Made by a program: the position numbers and the translations under genes. A stretch of DNA of 64,000 nt from an uncultured Bacteroidota bacterium (GTDB taxonomy: Bacteria; Bacteroidota; Bacteroidia; Flavobacteriales; Flavobacteriaceae), in assembly GCA_902566635.1 (NCBI GenBank), contig CACFJP010000006.1:1-64000 (forward strand), in the 5' to 3' direction. Below, piece by piece: positions 45,754-54,899 of the stretch. Every line of letters starts with the position of its first letter. Positions within the stretch are counted from its first letter, which is position 1. The notes below the pieces were generated by a model. That model had not been told where the DNA came from. It saw only the letters and a list, made by a program, of their open reading frames with translations, and searched no databases.

Positions 45754-47568
45754 TTACATAAGTTGAAATTCTGAAGCATTAATCATTTTTGGAATTAATC
45801 CGTCTTGACCAGCTAATCTATTTTTAATTGTTACCAAAGCGTTTTCAGAATCAGTTGAATTTCCATTTTTGTAAGCATTCCATGTATCATACCAAACATA
45901 ATTTGGTTCATTATCATGAATTAAAAACTTTACAAAGTAAGAAACCCTGGAACTATCTATTAATTCACAATAGAGGATTTCTGAAAGTTCTTCAACAATT
46001 TTATTAGCATCAAAAGGGTCTGTTACTATATTTTCAAGAAAATTTACAGGGTCAAAGGAAGTCCAAATTCTCTGATAATATTGTCCGCCGTTTTGTGTAG
46101 TTTGGACTCCAATTATTTTATTAATACCATTACCAAAATTATCATTGTAATCTTGACCTATAAATGAAAGTATTGTATTGTACCTTGCTACAATATTATT
46201 GGGGTTAAACCAAGCTTTATCATAGGCTGGAGGCTGATAATCACCAGGATATCCAGCTACAGTTGCCGGAGCAAATGGAGTCATGCCAGTTGAGGAAAAA
46301 AATGAATTATGCAAAAATGCATTCCAAAAAATGTAATATCTAAAGTTTTCATTTGATGTATTATATCCACTTCCTTGTGGAGTCTGCGTGGTATTGGGAT
46401 CTGGCAAAACTACCCCTAATATTTGAATTAATTCATTTACAAATTGTAAAGGGTTTTTTATTATGGATCCAATGTTTTCATTAGTAGAATCTGTGTCATC
46501 TAAATCAAAAAAATGTTTAGATTTAAGAAGTGTTTTAAGAACCTCAAGGAGGTTATATCCATTTGACTGCAATTGTTGTGCTAATGGGGTGATGATATCG
46601 TCTTCCACTTCTTGATCCCACTCGCTTCGAACAAACATTCTATACAGCTTACGAATATAGTTTTTTGCGGTTTCGATTTTATTAAAAATCATATCAACAA
46701 AATCATCTAATTCGGATTCTATCGAGGATGTTGTATTTCCACCTGATATTGTTTGATTATTAAAAGCATAACTAAACGTTTTGTCTCCTGTATCATGTAC
46801 ATTAGTTTTAATATAACCTTTAGGAATACCTGAGGGATAATGAGGGGTTTTTACTGTATCAGCATCATAATTATTTCTATTGTTCTTGAACTTAATCCCC
46901 GAAAAAACTCTTGCAGCTTGAACTACATCATGTTCAGTGTAATTTGTATAATCACCATCACTTACCTGTTCCCCTTTGCCAATAGTAAACAACTCTAAAA
47001 ATTCCCTTGCATAATTTTCATTAGGGTTGTTTTTATTATTATCAGAATTATCTAAATAGTAAAGCATAGAATTGTCAAAGGTGATTTTTCTGGCAAGGTC
47101 TTTTATACTTTTATCAGAATAAAATTGAAGTAGGTTGACATAATCAAAAAAATGAGCTGATTTTCCAGAACCATCATCTTTCGATATTGTAAATGTTGTA
47201 AATAAAAACCAAGTTAACTTATCAAGTAATGTGTTTTGGCTGATGCAATTATACCACCACCAGCCTGCAACTAAACTCCTTTTTCGTACTTGACCACATG
47301 GGTATGCACTATTGGACCAATTTCCTGAATTTAACCAAAATCCGTCTTGTGCACCAGGACACTGAGAGAAATTACCATTTGTTACAGGGTCGTTAGGCCA
47401 TAGCATTGTATGAGTGTGAGGAGATGATATTATGGTTAAAATTTCATCAGCCGTTTTTCCAACATATTGATCTAAGTCTGACTTTGAATAATGGAAACAT
47501 GCTCTACGCAATAAATGTTTTGTTAGCCTTAAGTCTAGATGTTGTGTATGTTCATTCAATGACGCCAT
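45754..47568 (-). CDS. DUF1800 family protein (second copy)
   Basis: A 604-residue DUF1800 protein. The N-terminus is 'LTKHLLRRACFHYSKSDLDQYVGKTADEILTI'. Internal segments are 'NYAREFLELFTIGKGEQVSDGDYTNYTEHDVVQAARVFSGI' (about 190-230), 'VHDTGDKTFSYAFNNQTI' and 'TPFAPATVAGYPGDYQPPAYDKAWFNPNNI' (about 430-460), parallel to those of the first copy though the two have diverged strongly. No signal peptide is seen. It lies 15 bases downstream of the beta-helix gene and one base upstream of DUF1501, firmly inside the sugar operon. Confidence 0.9.
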   Translation of the reverse strand: MASLNEHTQHLDLRLTKHLLRRACFHYSKSDLDQYVGKTADEILTIISSPHTHTMLWPNDPVTNGNFSQCPGAQDGFWLNSGNWSNSAYPCGQVRKRSLVAGWWWYNCISQNTLLDKLTWFLFTTFTISKDDGSGKSAHFFDYVNLLQFYSDKSIKDLARKITFDNSMLYYLDNSDNNKNNPNENYAREFLELFTIGKGEQVSDGDYTNYTEHDVVQAARVFSGIKFKNNRNNYDADTVKTPHYPSGIPKGYIKTNVHDTGDKTFSYAFNNQTISGGNTTSSIESELDDFVDMIFNKIETAKNYIRKLYRMFVRSEWDQEVEDDIITPLAQQLQSNGYNLLEVLKTLLKSKHFFDLDDTDSTNENIGSIIKNPLQFVNELIQILGVVLPDPNTTQTPQGSGYNTSNENFRYYIFWNAFLHNSFFSSTGMTPFAPATVAGYPGDYQPPAYDKAWFNPNNIVARYNTILSFIGQDYNDNFGNGINKIIGVQTTQNGGQYYQRIWTSFDPVNFLENIVTDPFDANKIVEELSEILYCELIDSSRVSYFVKFLIHDNEPNYVWYDTWNAYKNGNSTDSENALVTIKNRLAGQDGLIPKMINASEFQLM

Positions 47569-47583
47569 ATGTCTTCAAAGATA

Positions 47584-49983
47584 TCACTTTTTAATAATAC
47601 TTATTACACGTGAGTTTTGTTTTTTAAATTTTAAGAAATAAACTCCATTTGCAAAAGAGGATAGGTCAATTGTGTTACCATAACCTCTTGAAATAGTTAT
47701 TCCATTAACATCAAAGACTCTATATTCTACATTATTTTCAGAAGATAACTTTACGATTCCATTTGTTGGGTTGGGGTAAACGAAAATTTCTTCTTTGAAA
47801 ACCGTTTTATTGGTTAGGGTAAGTGCATTAACAATATCGAAATTTTCTTCTGGAACCCAGTCGATTCCAGGTGTCCAAACATTACTTTGGTCGATTGCGC
47901 CAATATCAGGTAAGTTACCTACACCCGTTTGTGGCACCAATTCATTAAGAGTTTTAAGTTCCGTAGGAGAGATATATACTGAGTTTGTTGGGGCTGAACC
48001 CTTGTCAATTAAAACATCGCTACTTGGCACATAATTAGCAATGGTTTTATTATTTGAATTATTATATGTTATGATGGAAGTTACATCAGATTTATAAGAA
48101 ATACCTGTTCGAGTTGCAGTGAGTTGGTCAATATTATCCATTGATATGCCACTACCTATTCCAGAAAAAATGTCCCCATCACTTCCAACGCACTCACGCC
48201 AACTATCATTACTGCCATTCTGATCGCTATCAAACATGATATAGCCCTTAGAGCCAATTGGCATTGGAGCATTATTAGACAACTGAAATTGTGTACTGCT
48301 ACGATGTGAGCCTATTCGTTCGGCAAGGTTGTTATAGAGCCACGTGTGATTATTTGAGCAATCTTCAGCTAAAATGATTATGTCATTTCGGTTATTGATA
48401 GTGTTTATAACAGTGTTGTTGGCAATGATTTGGTTGTTTCCCTTGATCATTAGTCCCATGGTATTATCTGCAATGTTGTGATGCATAATTCCAAAGCTTC
48501 CTGCTTCTTCAGCATTACCTCCAGGAGCGTCATATCGAAAAGCATATTTTTCGGTATCATAGACAAAATTATGATGAACAACAGAATTTTTGACTGTAAT
48601 TTTTGTTCCTTGAAAAACAGCCCCATCAGATTGTGCAAGACCTGTATTTGAAACTATATTGTAAGAAAATATAGATGCTTCTCCTGGCCATACTGTTGCA
48701 GATGCTCCTGTATTGTAAATTTCATTATTAGAAAATTCATTTTTGTAACCAACCACATTGATAGTAACCATTAAGCCGTCTAGCTGTGTTGCTGACCAAT
48801 CTATATTTTTAAAATATGAGTTGAGCACCTTGTTGTGATCTCCCTTTATAATTAAACCTTCGCCCTCAGAATTGATAAATAAGCAACCTTCAATGGTGCT
48901 GTTATGAACTTCTTTTGTTCCCGATGAGCCCAATATTGTTGGAGCTGCACCTTGAAGTTCACCAAGCATTCTTCTTGAATAAGAAGGATAATAGAAATTG
49001 CAAGCTGAAATGTTCAAATAATTAGAGTTATCTGCTTTAAATGTAGTTGCAAAAAATGTAAGTCCTTCAATAGTAATATGGCTACTGTTGTCGATAAGTA
49101 TTGAGTAGTCACGAACTTTTCCACGGACGGAAGTATTGTTTAAATCGACACCATTTTGAGGTAATACGTAAAGCATTTCATTGTCTTGATCTAAAAACCA
49201 TTCATTTTGAACATCTATGAGTTCTTTTTTGCCTTCGAAAAAGAAATAATGATGTTTGGTTTTGAATGAGTTACCAAAATTTCCTTCATATTCAATAAGA
49301 TCGTTTCCATTTTGAATGGTATGATGATCGGTGATTCGTTTGGTAAAGGTTTTAAAGGACCCAACATTTAAAATTCCGATGCTATTTGTAAGATCAATTG
49401 TGCCAGGATCTTTTTTACTCTCGTCGATATACAGCTGACCATCTTGACTTGTGTTTTCATGTCCTTCTGCCCAACTGTGTTTATCAAAAATATAAAGAGT
49501 TTTGCCATTTTCATCCTCAGCATCCATATCAAACTGTGCATTTGGCCATCTGGCCATAACCATTTGTTCGTTACCAACAAAAAGCTGAGTAATTTGGTCA
49601 TCAATGCCATTCACTACTTTAATGGATGAATTTGCATTGTCATCATTCCATTGGCCTTCTATAGCAATGGTTCCATCAATTATTACAGTCTCCCCATCAA
49701 AACTTTTAATCAATGTGGGTGATGAATTCGAAGATGTAAAGTTATCAATTGAGATTTGTTCGTGATATACACCTGCTCTAATGATGACTGTGTCGCCCGC
49801 ATCTATTTCGCTTATGGCTTTTCCGATTGTTTCGAACGGGGAATCAATAGAGCCATTTCCAGTGTTATCATTTCCAACCGAATTGGAAACATAATAAGTG
49901 GTCTGCCCAAGAGTATTAATGTGAAAAATAAAAAACAGAGTTATAAACAGCCTAATCCTATATTTTTTTAAAATCTCAATCAT
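47584..49983 (-). CDS. secreted right-handed beta-helix protein with T9SS tail
   Basis: A 799-residue protein with signal peptide MIEILKKYRIRLFITLFFIFHINTLG. It opens with the beta-helix start 'TYYVSNSVGNDNTGNGSIDSPFETIGKAISEIDAGDTVIIRAGVYHEQI' (about 28-76). It carries 'LFVGNEQMVMARWPNAQ' (about 136-152) and repeated helix rungs such as 'IEGLTFFATTFKADNSNYLNISACNFY', and ends in a T9SS sorting domain ('FVYPNPTNGIVKLSS', 'GYGNTIDLSSFANGVYFLKFKK'). Polysaccharide lyases and GH families with this fold share the layout. The ARWPN motif is also in the beta-helix gene at 61.2 kb. An exact CAZy family cannot be fixed; GH141-like or a lyase is possible. Confidence 0.75.
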   Translation of the reverse strand: MIEILKKYRIRLFITLFFIFHINTLGQTTYYVSNSVGNDNTGNGSIDSPFETIGKAISEIDAGDTVIIRAGVYHEQISIDNFTSSNSSPTLIKSFDGETVIIDGTIAIEGQWNDDNANSSIKVVNGIDDQITQLFVGNEQMVMARWPNAQFDMDAEDENGKTLYIFDKHSWAEGHENTSQDGQLYIDESKKDPGTIDLTNSIGILNVGSFKTFTKRITDHHTIQNGNDLIEYEGNFGNSFKTKHHYFFFEGKKELIDVQNEWFLDQDNEMLYVLPQNGVDLNNTSVRGKVRDYSILIDNSSHITIEGLTFFATTFKADNSNYLNISACNFYYPSYSRRMLGELQGAAPTILGSSGTKEVHNSTIEGCLFINSEGEGLIIKGDHNKVLNSYFKNIDWSATQLDGLMVTINVVGYKNEFSNNEIYNTGASATVWPGEASIFSYNIVSNTGLAQSDGAVFQGTKITVKNSVVHHNFVYDTEKYAFRYDAPGGNAEEAGSFGIMHHNIADNTMGLMIKGNNQIIANNTVINTINNRNDIIILAEDCSNNHTWLYNNLAERIGSHRSSTQFQLSNNAPMPIGSKGYIMFDSDQNGSNDSWRECVGSDGDIFSGIGSGISMDNIDQLTATRTGISYKSDVTSIITYNNSNNKTIANYVPSSDVLIDKGSAPTNSVYISPTELKTLNELVPQTGVGNLPDIGAIDQSNVWTPGIDWVPEENFDIVNALTLTNKTVFKEEIFVYPNPTNGIVKLSSENNVEYRVFDVNGITISRGYGNTIDLSSFANGVYFLKFKKQNSRVISIIKK

Positions 49984-49991
49984 ATCAATTT

Positions 49992-50336
49992 CTATTCTAG
50001 TTTAAACACTTGTTCCAATTCCATCCACTTTTCGCCATCTTTTGCCCACGGAAGAGCTTGTTGGTAATTCCACATAAGTTTTTCCCATTTCTGAACTTTT
50101 GGATTAACAGCATCCATTTTAGCTTTTTTGACTTTATTGAAAGTCTCATCAACTTCCATAATCATAAACAATCTATTACCAACAAGGTAGATCTCCATAT
50201 CTACAATTCCAGCCACTTTAATGCTCTTAGTTATTTCAGGCCATGCGTTACCTTTTGCATGATATTCTTTGTATTCTTCAATTAACTTATTGTCATCTTT
50301 AAGATCACACGAATAGCAAAATCGTTTTGTTTTCAT
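49992..50336 (-). CDS. L-rhamnose/L-fucose mutarotase family protein (RhaM-like)
   Basis: The ATG at 50336 gives MKTKRFCYSCDLKDDNK, the usual family start; the track's start is four codons earlier. About 114 residues. The family signature is 'IEEYKEYHAKGNAWPEITKSIKVAGIVDMEIYLVGNRLFMIMEVDE', with the conserved His, Trp and Tyr residues of RhaM/DUF718 proteins, and the C-terminal 'WEKLMWNYQQALPWAKDGEKWMELEQVFKL'. These enzymes interconvert alpha and beta anomers of L-sugars. In this context L-fucose or L-galactose is likelier than L-rhamnose. It is directly next to the FucP-like symporter. Confidence 0.88.
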   Translation of the reverse strand: MKTKRFCYSCDLKDDNKLIEEYKEYHAKGNAWPEITKSIKVAGIVDMEIYLVGNRLFMIMEVDETFNKVKKAKMDAVNPKVQKWEKLMWNYQQALPWAKDGEKWMELEQVFKLE

Positions 50337-50348
50337 ATTTATCGACAA

Positions 50349-51671
50349 TTAAGCCTTACTCCTTTTAGTTGTAATGTAGCCATACGTTGCTACAACCGCT
50401 AAGCAGATCAATGGTAAAATAAACGAGAACTTAACCTCTGGAATAAATCCTATGATATTCAAATCAGCAAATCCATCTCCTCCCCAATCTAGTATCCATC
50501 CTTGCGCTACAGGCATTAATGCGCCACCAACGATTGCCATAACTAATCCAGCAGAACCAATTTTAGATTCATCTCCCATACCTTCAAGGGCAATGCCGTA
50601 AATAGTTGGGAACATTATTGACATAAAAATGGATATTGAAACTAATGAAATTAGACCTAACATTCCTGGAAGCAAAATAGCTCCTGCACTACAAATTACA
50701 CCTCCTATCCCAAAAAGCATTAGCATTTTTGAAGGATTTATGTTTTTCATCAATGCGGTACCTATCCAACGACCAATTAGGAATGATATCATCGCCGCAA
50801 TATTATAATTTGTAGCAGTAAGATTAGAAACTGAACTTTCATTTAGGTTATCTACATATTGAAAAATATAGGTCCAACACATAATCTGTGCACCTACATA
50901 AAAGGCTTGTGTTATTACTCCAAAAAGATAGTTACGATTCGCAAACAGCTTGTTAAATGATTCATATACTGACATTTTATCTTCAGCTGCAGTTTTTGGC
51001 ATCTTTGTAAATAAAATTATGAGCATAATTAATAAGACCAAAATTCCTAGCCCGATGTAAGGAATACTAATTATCCCCAAATCATTTTCTCTAATAGCTG
51101 CCAGTTCTAGTCCAGATAAAGCATTATAGGCTTCAGTTGTATAGTCGTCAGACCTTAAAGCGCCTATGACAAATACCTGCGCAATAATCATTCCCGTTAA
51201 AGACCCAATTGGATTGAACGCCTGAGCTAAGTTTAATCTTCTTGTAGAGGTTTCTTTATCTCCCAATGATAAAATTAATGGATTTGAAGTGGTTTCTAAA
51301 AAAGCTAATCCACATGTAATTACCCAAAGTGATATTAAAAAGAAAGCGAATTCTTCGAAAGCTGCCGCAGGATAAAACAAAAAAGAACCAATGGCATAAA
51401 ATATCAACCCTAAAATAATTCCAGATTTATAGCTATATTTTCTTATAAACAAAGCTGCTGGTAGAGCCATAAAGAAGTATCCAAAATAAAATGCAAACTG
51501 AACTAAAGATGCCTGTACGTTTGAAAGCTCTGGCATTACCTTTTTAAACGCAGAAACCATTGGATTTGTTAAATCATTGGCAATTCCCCACAAAGCAAAT
51601 AGGGAGGTAATAATTATAAATGGAAAAAGTAACTCTTTTCTAACGACTGGGATTTTTGCTATTTTATTCAT
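50349..51671 (-). CDS. fucP: FucP-type L-fucose/L-galactose:H+ symporter
   Basis: A 440-residue member of the FucP group of the major facilitator superfamily, with about 12 membrane segments. The FucP pattern is seen in 'LFALWGIANDLTNPMVSAFKKVMPELSNVQASLVQFAFYFGYFFMALPAAL' (20-70), 'FLETTSNPLILSLGDKETSTRRLNLAQAFNPIGSLTGMI' (about 123-161) and 'YNIAAMISFLIGRWIGTALMK'. The E. coli FucP also accepts L-galactose, which fits the pathway genes nearby. The gene has the mutarotase after it and the SDR dehydrogenase before it, separated by 84 bases. Confidence 0.9.
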   Translation of the reverse strand: MNKIAKIPVVRKELLFPFIIITSLFALWGIANDLTNPMVSAFKKVMPELSNVQASLVQFAFYFGYFFMALPAALFIRKYSYKSGIILGLIFYAIGSFLFYPAAAFEEFAFFLISLWVITCGLAFLETTSNPLILSLGDKETSTRRLNLAQAFNPIGSLTGMIIAQVFVIGALRSDDYTTEAYNALSGLELAAIRENDLGIISIPYIGLGILVLLIMLIILFTKMPKTAAEDKMSVYESFNKLFANRNYLFGVITQAFYVGAQIMCWTYIFQYVDNLNESSVSNLTATNYNIAAMISFLIGRWIGTALMKNINPSKMLMLFGIGGVICSAGAILLPGMLGLISLVSISIFMSIMFPTIYGIALEGMGDESKIGSAGLVMAIVGGALMPVAQGWILDWGGDGFADLNIIGFIPEVKFSFILPLICLAVVATYGYITTKRSKA

Positions 51672-51755
51672 TTTATACCAATATCAATATTCGCAAATTA
51701 GTCAAACAACCAGATGATAATGAACTCATTTGTAACATATAGTACAACAAAAGTT

Positions 51756-52547
51756 CTACTCTGTCAAAAGAGATCTATCTAAATGTACATAACCACCATC
51801 ACAAAACAAAAACTGTCCAGTTGTATGTGAGGACTTATTTGAAATTGTGAATAATGCAGTGTGTGCAATTTCATCTGTTGTAGTCATTCTATTTTCTAAT
51901 GGAATTTTATTTATGATAGATTTTAATTTCTCTTCGCCGTTCTCCAAAGTTTTAATCCAAGCAGCATAAGCGGGGGTAAAACTTTCGGCAATGATTATTG
52001 CATTAACTCGAATTCCGGCTTTGATTAAATCTACAGCCCATTCTCTAGTTAATCCTAAAACACCCCCTTTAGACGCGGCATATCCCGAAGTTCCTCCCTG
52101 ACCTGTAAGACCAACTTTTGAACCAATATTTAAAATGTTTCCTTTTGAAGATTTTAAATAAGGTAGCGCATGTTTTACGACTAAAAAATAACTCACTAAA
52201 TTAAGTTTCAACGACCACATAAAATCTTCGTATGAAGCATTTAAACCAACGCCGTCATTAACACCAACATTGTTGATTACCACATCAATTCTTCCATACT
52301 TTTTAGCAATAGTATTCACTGCATTTTCTATCTGGTCTGGATCTGTCACATCAGTTTTACAAAATGTAGCATTAATTCCTTTTTTCTGAATTTCTTCAAC
52401 ATATTCAAAACCTCTATCATTTCTGTCAATAATTGCAGGAATAGCTCCTTCATTAACCAAATGTCCTAACATCGTTTCGCCTATACTTCCCTTAATTCCG
52501 GCAGCACCAGAAATTACTACTACTTTATCTTTTAATTCTAAATCCAT
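51756..52547 (-). CDS. short-chain dehydrogenase, probable L-fucose/L-galactose 1-dehydrogenase
   Basis: A 263-residue classical SDR. The cofactor motif is slightly unusual ('VVISGAAGIKGSIGETML', 10-27). NNVG appears in 'DVVINNVGVNDG', and the catalytic Ser is in 'NILNIGSKVGLTGQGG' with YxxxK in 'SGYAASKGG'. The C-terminus is 'TTGQFLFCDGGYVHLDRSLLTE'. Sequence and context (fucP, lactonase, mutarotase) fit L-fucose dehydrogenases, which oxidise L-fucose at C1 and often also L-galactose. The product would be the 1,5- or 1,4-lactone for the neighbouring lactonase. It is nine bases downstream of the lactonase gene. Confidence 0.82.
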   Translation of the reverse strand: MDLELKDKVVVISGAAGIKGSIGETMLGHLVNEGAIPAIIDRNDRGFEYVEEIQKKGINATFCKTDVTDPDQIENAVNTIAKKYGRIDVVINNVGVNDGVGLNASYEDFMWSLKLNLVSYFLVVKHALPYLKSSKGNILNIGSKVGLTGQGGTSGYAASKGGVLGLTREWAVDLIKAGIRVNAIIIAESFTPAYAAWIKTLENGEEKLKSIINKIPLENRMTTTDEIAHTALFTISNKSSHTTGQFLFCDGGYVHLDRSLLTE

Positions 52548-52556
52548 CGTAAATAT

Positions 52557-53387
52557 TTATTTTAAGTTGTAAAATTTAGCGGCATTTCCACCCATAATAG
52601 CATCTTGCTGTTCTTGACTAAGGTCTGAAATAAAATCTGTAACTAAAGCCTTTACGGTAGAATAGTTGCCGGCAACCAAACATACAGGCCAATCTGAACC
52701 ATACATAACTCTACCTGCTCCAAAAGATTCTAATACCAACTTCATGTAAGGATGAACTAGTTCTGGGGTCCAGGTCTTATAATCTGCTTCTGTGATCATA
52801 CCGGAAATTTTGCAGTATACTTTTTGGTTTTTAGCAATTTCTCGCATCATAACCGCCCAACCTTCAAAAAAGCCATCTTTTATGTAAGGTTTTGCTATAT
52901 GATCTATCACAAATTTTTGGTTAGGAAACTTCTTTACTAATTCTAAAGCTGCTCCTAGTTGATGTGGAAAGATTAGAATATCGTAGCACAAATCATACTT
53001 ACCAAGAAGCTCTATTCCATTCAAAAATTCTGGACGTAGCATAAAATTATGATCTTGCTCTTCCTGAACTACATGCCTAAAACCTTTAACTACATCATAC
53101 TTTTTATACTTTAATAAATCTTCTTCGATAGATTCAGATCGAAGATCTACCCAACCTACAACACCTTTAATAAAGTTGTTATTTTCTGCAAGAGAAATTA
53201 AAAAATCGGTTTCTTCCGTAGTTTGATCTGCTTGAACAGCTACACAAGCATCTACTCCATTTTCATCAAATACTTTTTGTAAATCATCACTTAGAAAATC
53301 GCGTCTGATTACAGACATTTCATCATCTATCCACGAGTGTTTTTCAGCTTCATAATTCCAAAAATGTTGATGTGAATCTATAATCAT
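52557..53387 (-). CDS. amidohydrolase-type sugar lactonase (L-fuconolactonase-like)
   Basis: A 276-residue amidohydrolase of the COG3618 group, whose characterised members hydrolyse L-fuconolactone, L-galactonolactone and related lactones. The start 'IIDSHQHFWNYEAEKHSWIDDEM' (2-24) has the HxH-type metal site, followed by 'DACVAVQADQTTEETDFLISLAENN', 'KFVIDHIAKPYIKDG' (His) and 'RVMYGSDWPVCLVAGNY' (Asp). It is expected to open the lactone made by the SDR enzyme, giving L-fuconate or L-galactonate. The gene lies 45 bases after uxaB and nine bases before the SDR gene. Confidence 0.88.
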   Translation of the reverse strand: MIIDSHQHFWNYEAEKHSWIDDEMSVIRRDFLSDDLQKVFDENGVDACVAVQADQTTEETDFLISLAENNNFIKGVVGWVDLRSESIEEDLLKYKKYDVVKGFRHVVQEEQDHNFMLRPEFLNGIELLGKYDLCYDILIFPHQLGAALELVKKFPNQKFVIDHIAKPYIKDGFFEGWAVMMREIAKNQKVYCKISGMITEADYKTWTPELVHPYMKLVLESFGAGRVMYGSDWPVCLVAGNYSTVKALVTDFISDLSQEQQDAIMGGNAAKFYNLK

Positions 53388-53432
53388 ATCCTTTTTTTAT
53401 ATTTAAATTGTATTTTTTTAGGCTTTAATGTT

Positions 53433-54872
53433 TTAACACTTTATAAAATCATTCAATGCTTCTTTCATACCATTCTTAGTAATTGCTTTTAAGCTTGTAG
53501 TAACTTCCTCAAGCAAACCACTGAATTGAGTTAAATCAATTCCCCAGAATTCTAAATTCTGCAAAGTTGCTTTTGTAACAGCTTTTACATCTGATGCTCT
53601 CCATTGAGCAGCAAAGAAATCTAATACAGACTGATCGTCTTTTAGAGGGATATTTACTCCATTTCTGTCTCCATCATAGAAAGCAATTAAGGCAGCTAAT
53701 GAGAACAATAAGCGCTTTGGAAATGCATTTTCTCTTTTGATATATTCTAAAACGGAGGGCAAAACACGTGTTTTATATTTAGATATTGAGTTTAAAGAAA
53801 TGCTAAGCAAATCATGTTCTAAATATGGATTTCTAAATCTTTCTAAGACAGCATTTGAAAATTGAATTAACTCTTGCTCTGGCAAATCAAGAGTAGGGCA
53901 TATTTCTTCAAAAATAGCATCCTTTATAAACTTACCAACAACTTCATCTTCTAGGGATTCACGAACTTTATCAATTCCATATAAATAGCTTACAGGAACC
54001 AAACTTGTATGGGCTCCATTTAAAATACGAACCTTACGGGTTCTGTAAGGCTCCATATTATTTGTGAAGACTATGTTTAAACCACAGGGTTTAGCAGGAA
54101 TTTCATTTTTCACTGAGTCTGGTGCCTCAATCACCCACAAGTGGAATTGCTCTCCCTCAACAACTAAATTATCTATGTAACCCAATTCTTTTGTAATAGT
54201 ATCCATTTTATCTCTAGGGTATCCAGGTACAATACGATCTACGAGTGTATTACAAAAAATATTATTATTATTTATCCAAGAAATAAAGTCTTTACCTAGA
54301 TTCCAATCAATGGCATATTGAAGTACAATCTTCTTTAAATTGTCTCCGTTTCTATCAATCAATTCACAAGGCATTACAATCATTCCTTTTTCTGAAGCTC
54401 CGTAAAAAAAATGGAATCTTTTGAACAACAATGCTGTTAATTTTCCAGGAAAGCTTGCTTGAGGAGCATCTTCTAGTTTGTCTTTAGGGTTATAACAAAT
54501 ACCAGCTTCAGTTGTATTTGAAATCACAAATCTGAGATTCGGGTTCTCAGCATTTGCTAAATACGCATCATAATCTTCATAGGGATTGATTCCCCTTTTT
54601 ATACAATCAACAACTTTTCGTTCGCTTAAAACTTTGCCATTTTTAATTCCGTTCATGTATAAGGTATATAAACCATCTTGATCATTAAGTGTTTTTATTA
54701 AGCCATTAGCTATTGGCTGAACAACCACTGTACCAGCATCAAAATTGGCATGATGGTTCATTTCATGTATCATCCAATTGGCAAAAGCTCTTAAAAAATT
54801 ACCTTCACCAAACTGCAAAATTCTTTCAGTATATGAATCAGCCTGGAATGTGCTTCTATTAAGGGCGTTCAT
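53433..54872 (-). CDS. uxaB: tagaturonate reductase UxaB-like
   Basis: A 479-residue mannitol-dehydrogenase-family protein. The N-terminal Rossmann region is 'RILQFGEGNFLRAFANWMIHEMN' (18-40), followed by 'ISNTTEAGICYNP' and 'NDFISWINNNNIFCNTLVDRIVPGYP'-like 'SIDWNLGKDFISWINNN'. The catalytic lysine region is 'RKVRILNGAHTSLVPVSYLYG' (about 277-297). This is the UxaB type that converts D-tagaturonate to D-altronate with NADH. It is 27 bases after uxaA. In this cluster it would take the product of the Zn-alcohol dehydrogenase (L-galactonate to tagaturonate). Confidence 0.88.
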   Translation of the reverse strand: MNALNRSTFQADSYTERILQFGEGNFLRAFANWMIHEMNHHANFDAGTVVVQPIANGLIKTLNDQDGLYTLYMNGIKNGKVLSERKVVDCIKRGINPYEDYDAYLANAENPNLRFVISNTTEAGICYNPKDKLEDAPQASFPGKLTALLFKRFHFFYGASEKGMIVMPCELIDRNGDNLKKIVLQYAIDWNLGKDFISWINNNNIFCNTLVDRIVPGYPRDKMDTITKELGYIDNLVVEGEQFHLWVIEAPDSVKNEIPAKPCGLNIVFTNNMEPYRTRKVRILNGAHTSLVPVSYLYGIDKVRESLEDEVVGKFIKDAIFEEICPTLDLPEQELIQFSNAVLERFRNPYLEHDLLSISLNSISKYKTRVLPSVLEYIKRENAFPKRLLFSLAALIAFYDGDRNGVNIPLKDDQSVLDFFAAQWRASDVKAVTKATLQNLEFWGIDLTQFSGLLEEVTTSLKAITKNGMKEALNDFIKC

Positions 54873-54899
54873 ATTTATGCATTTTTCTTCAATTTTCGT

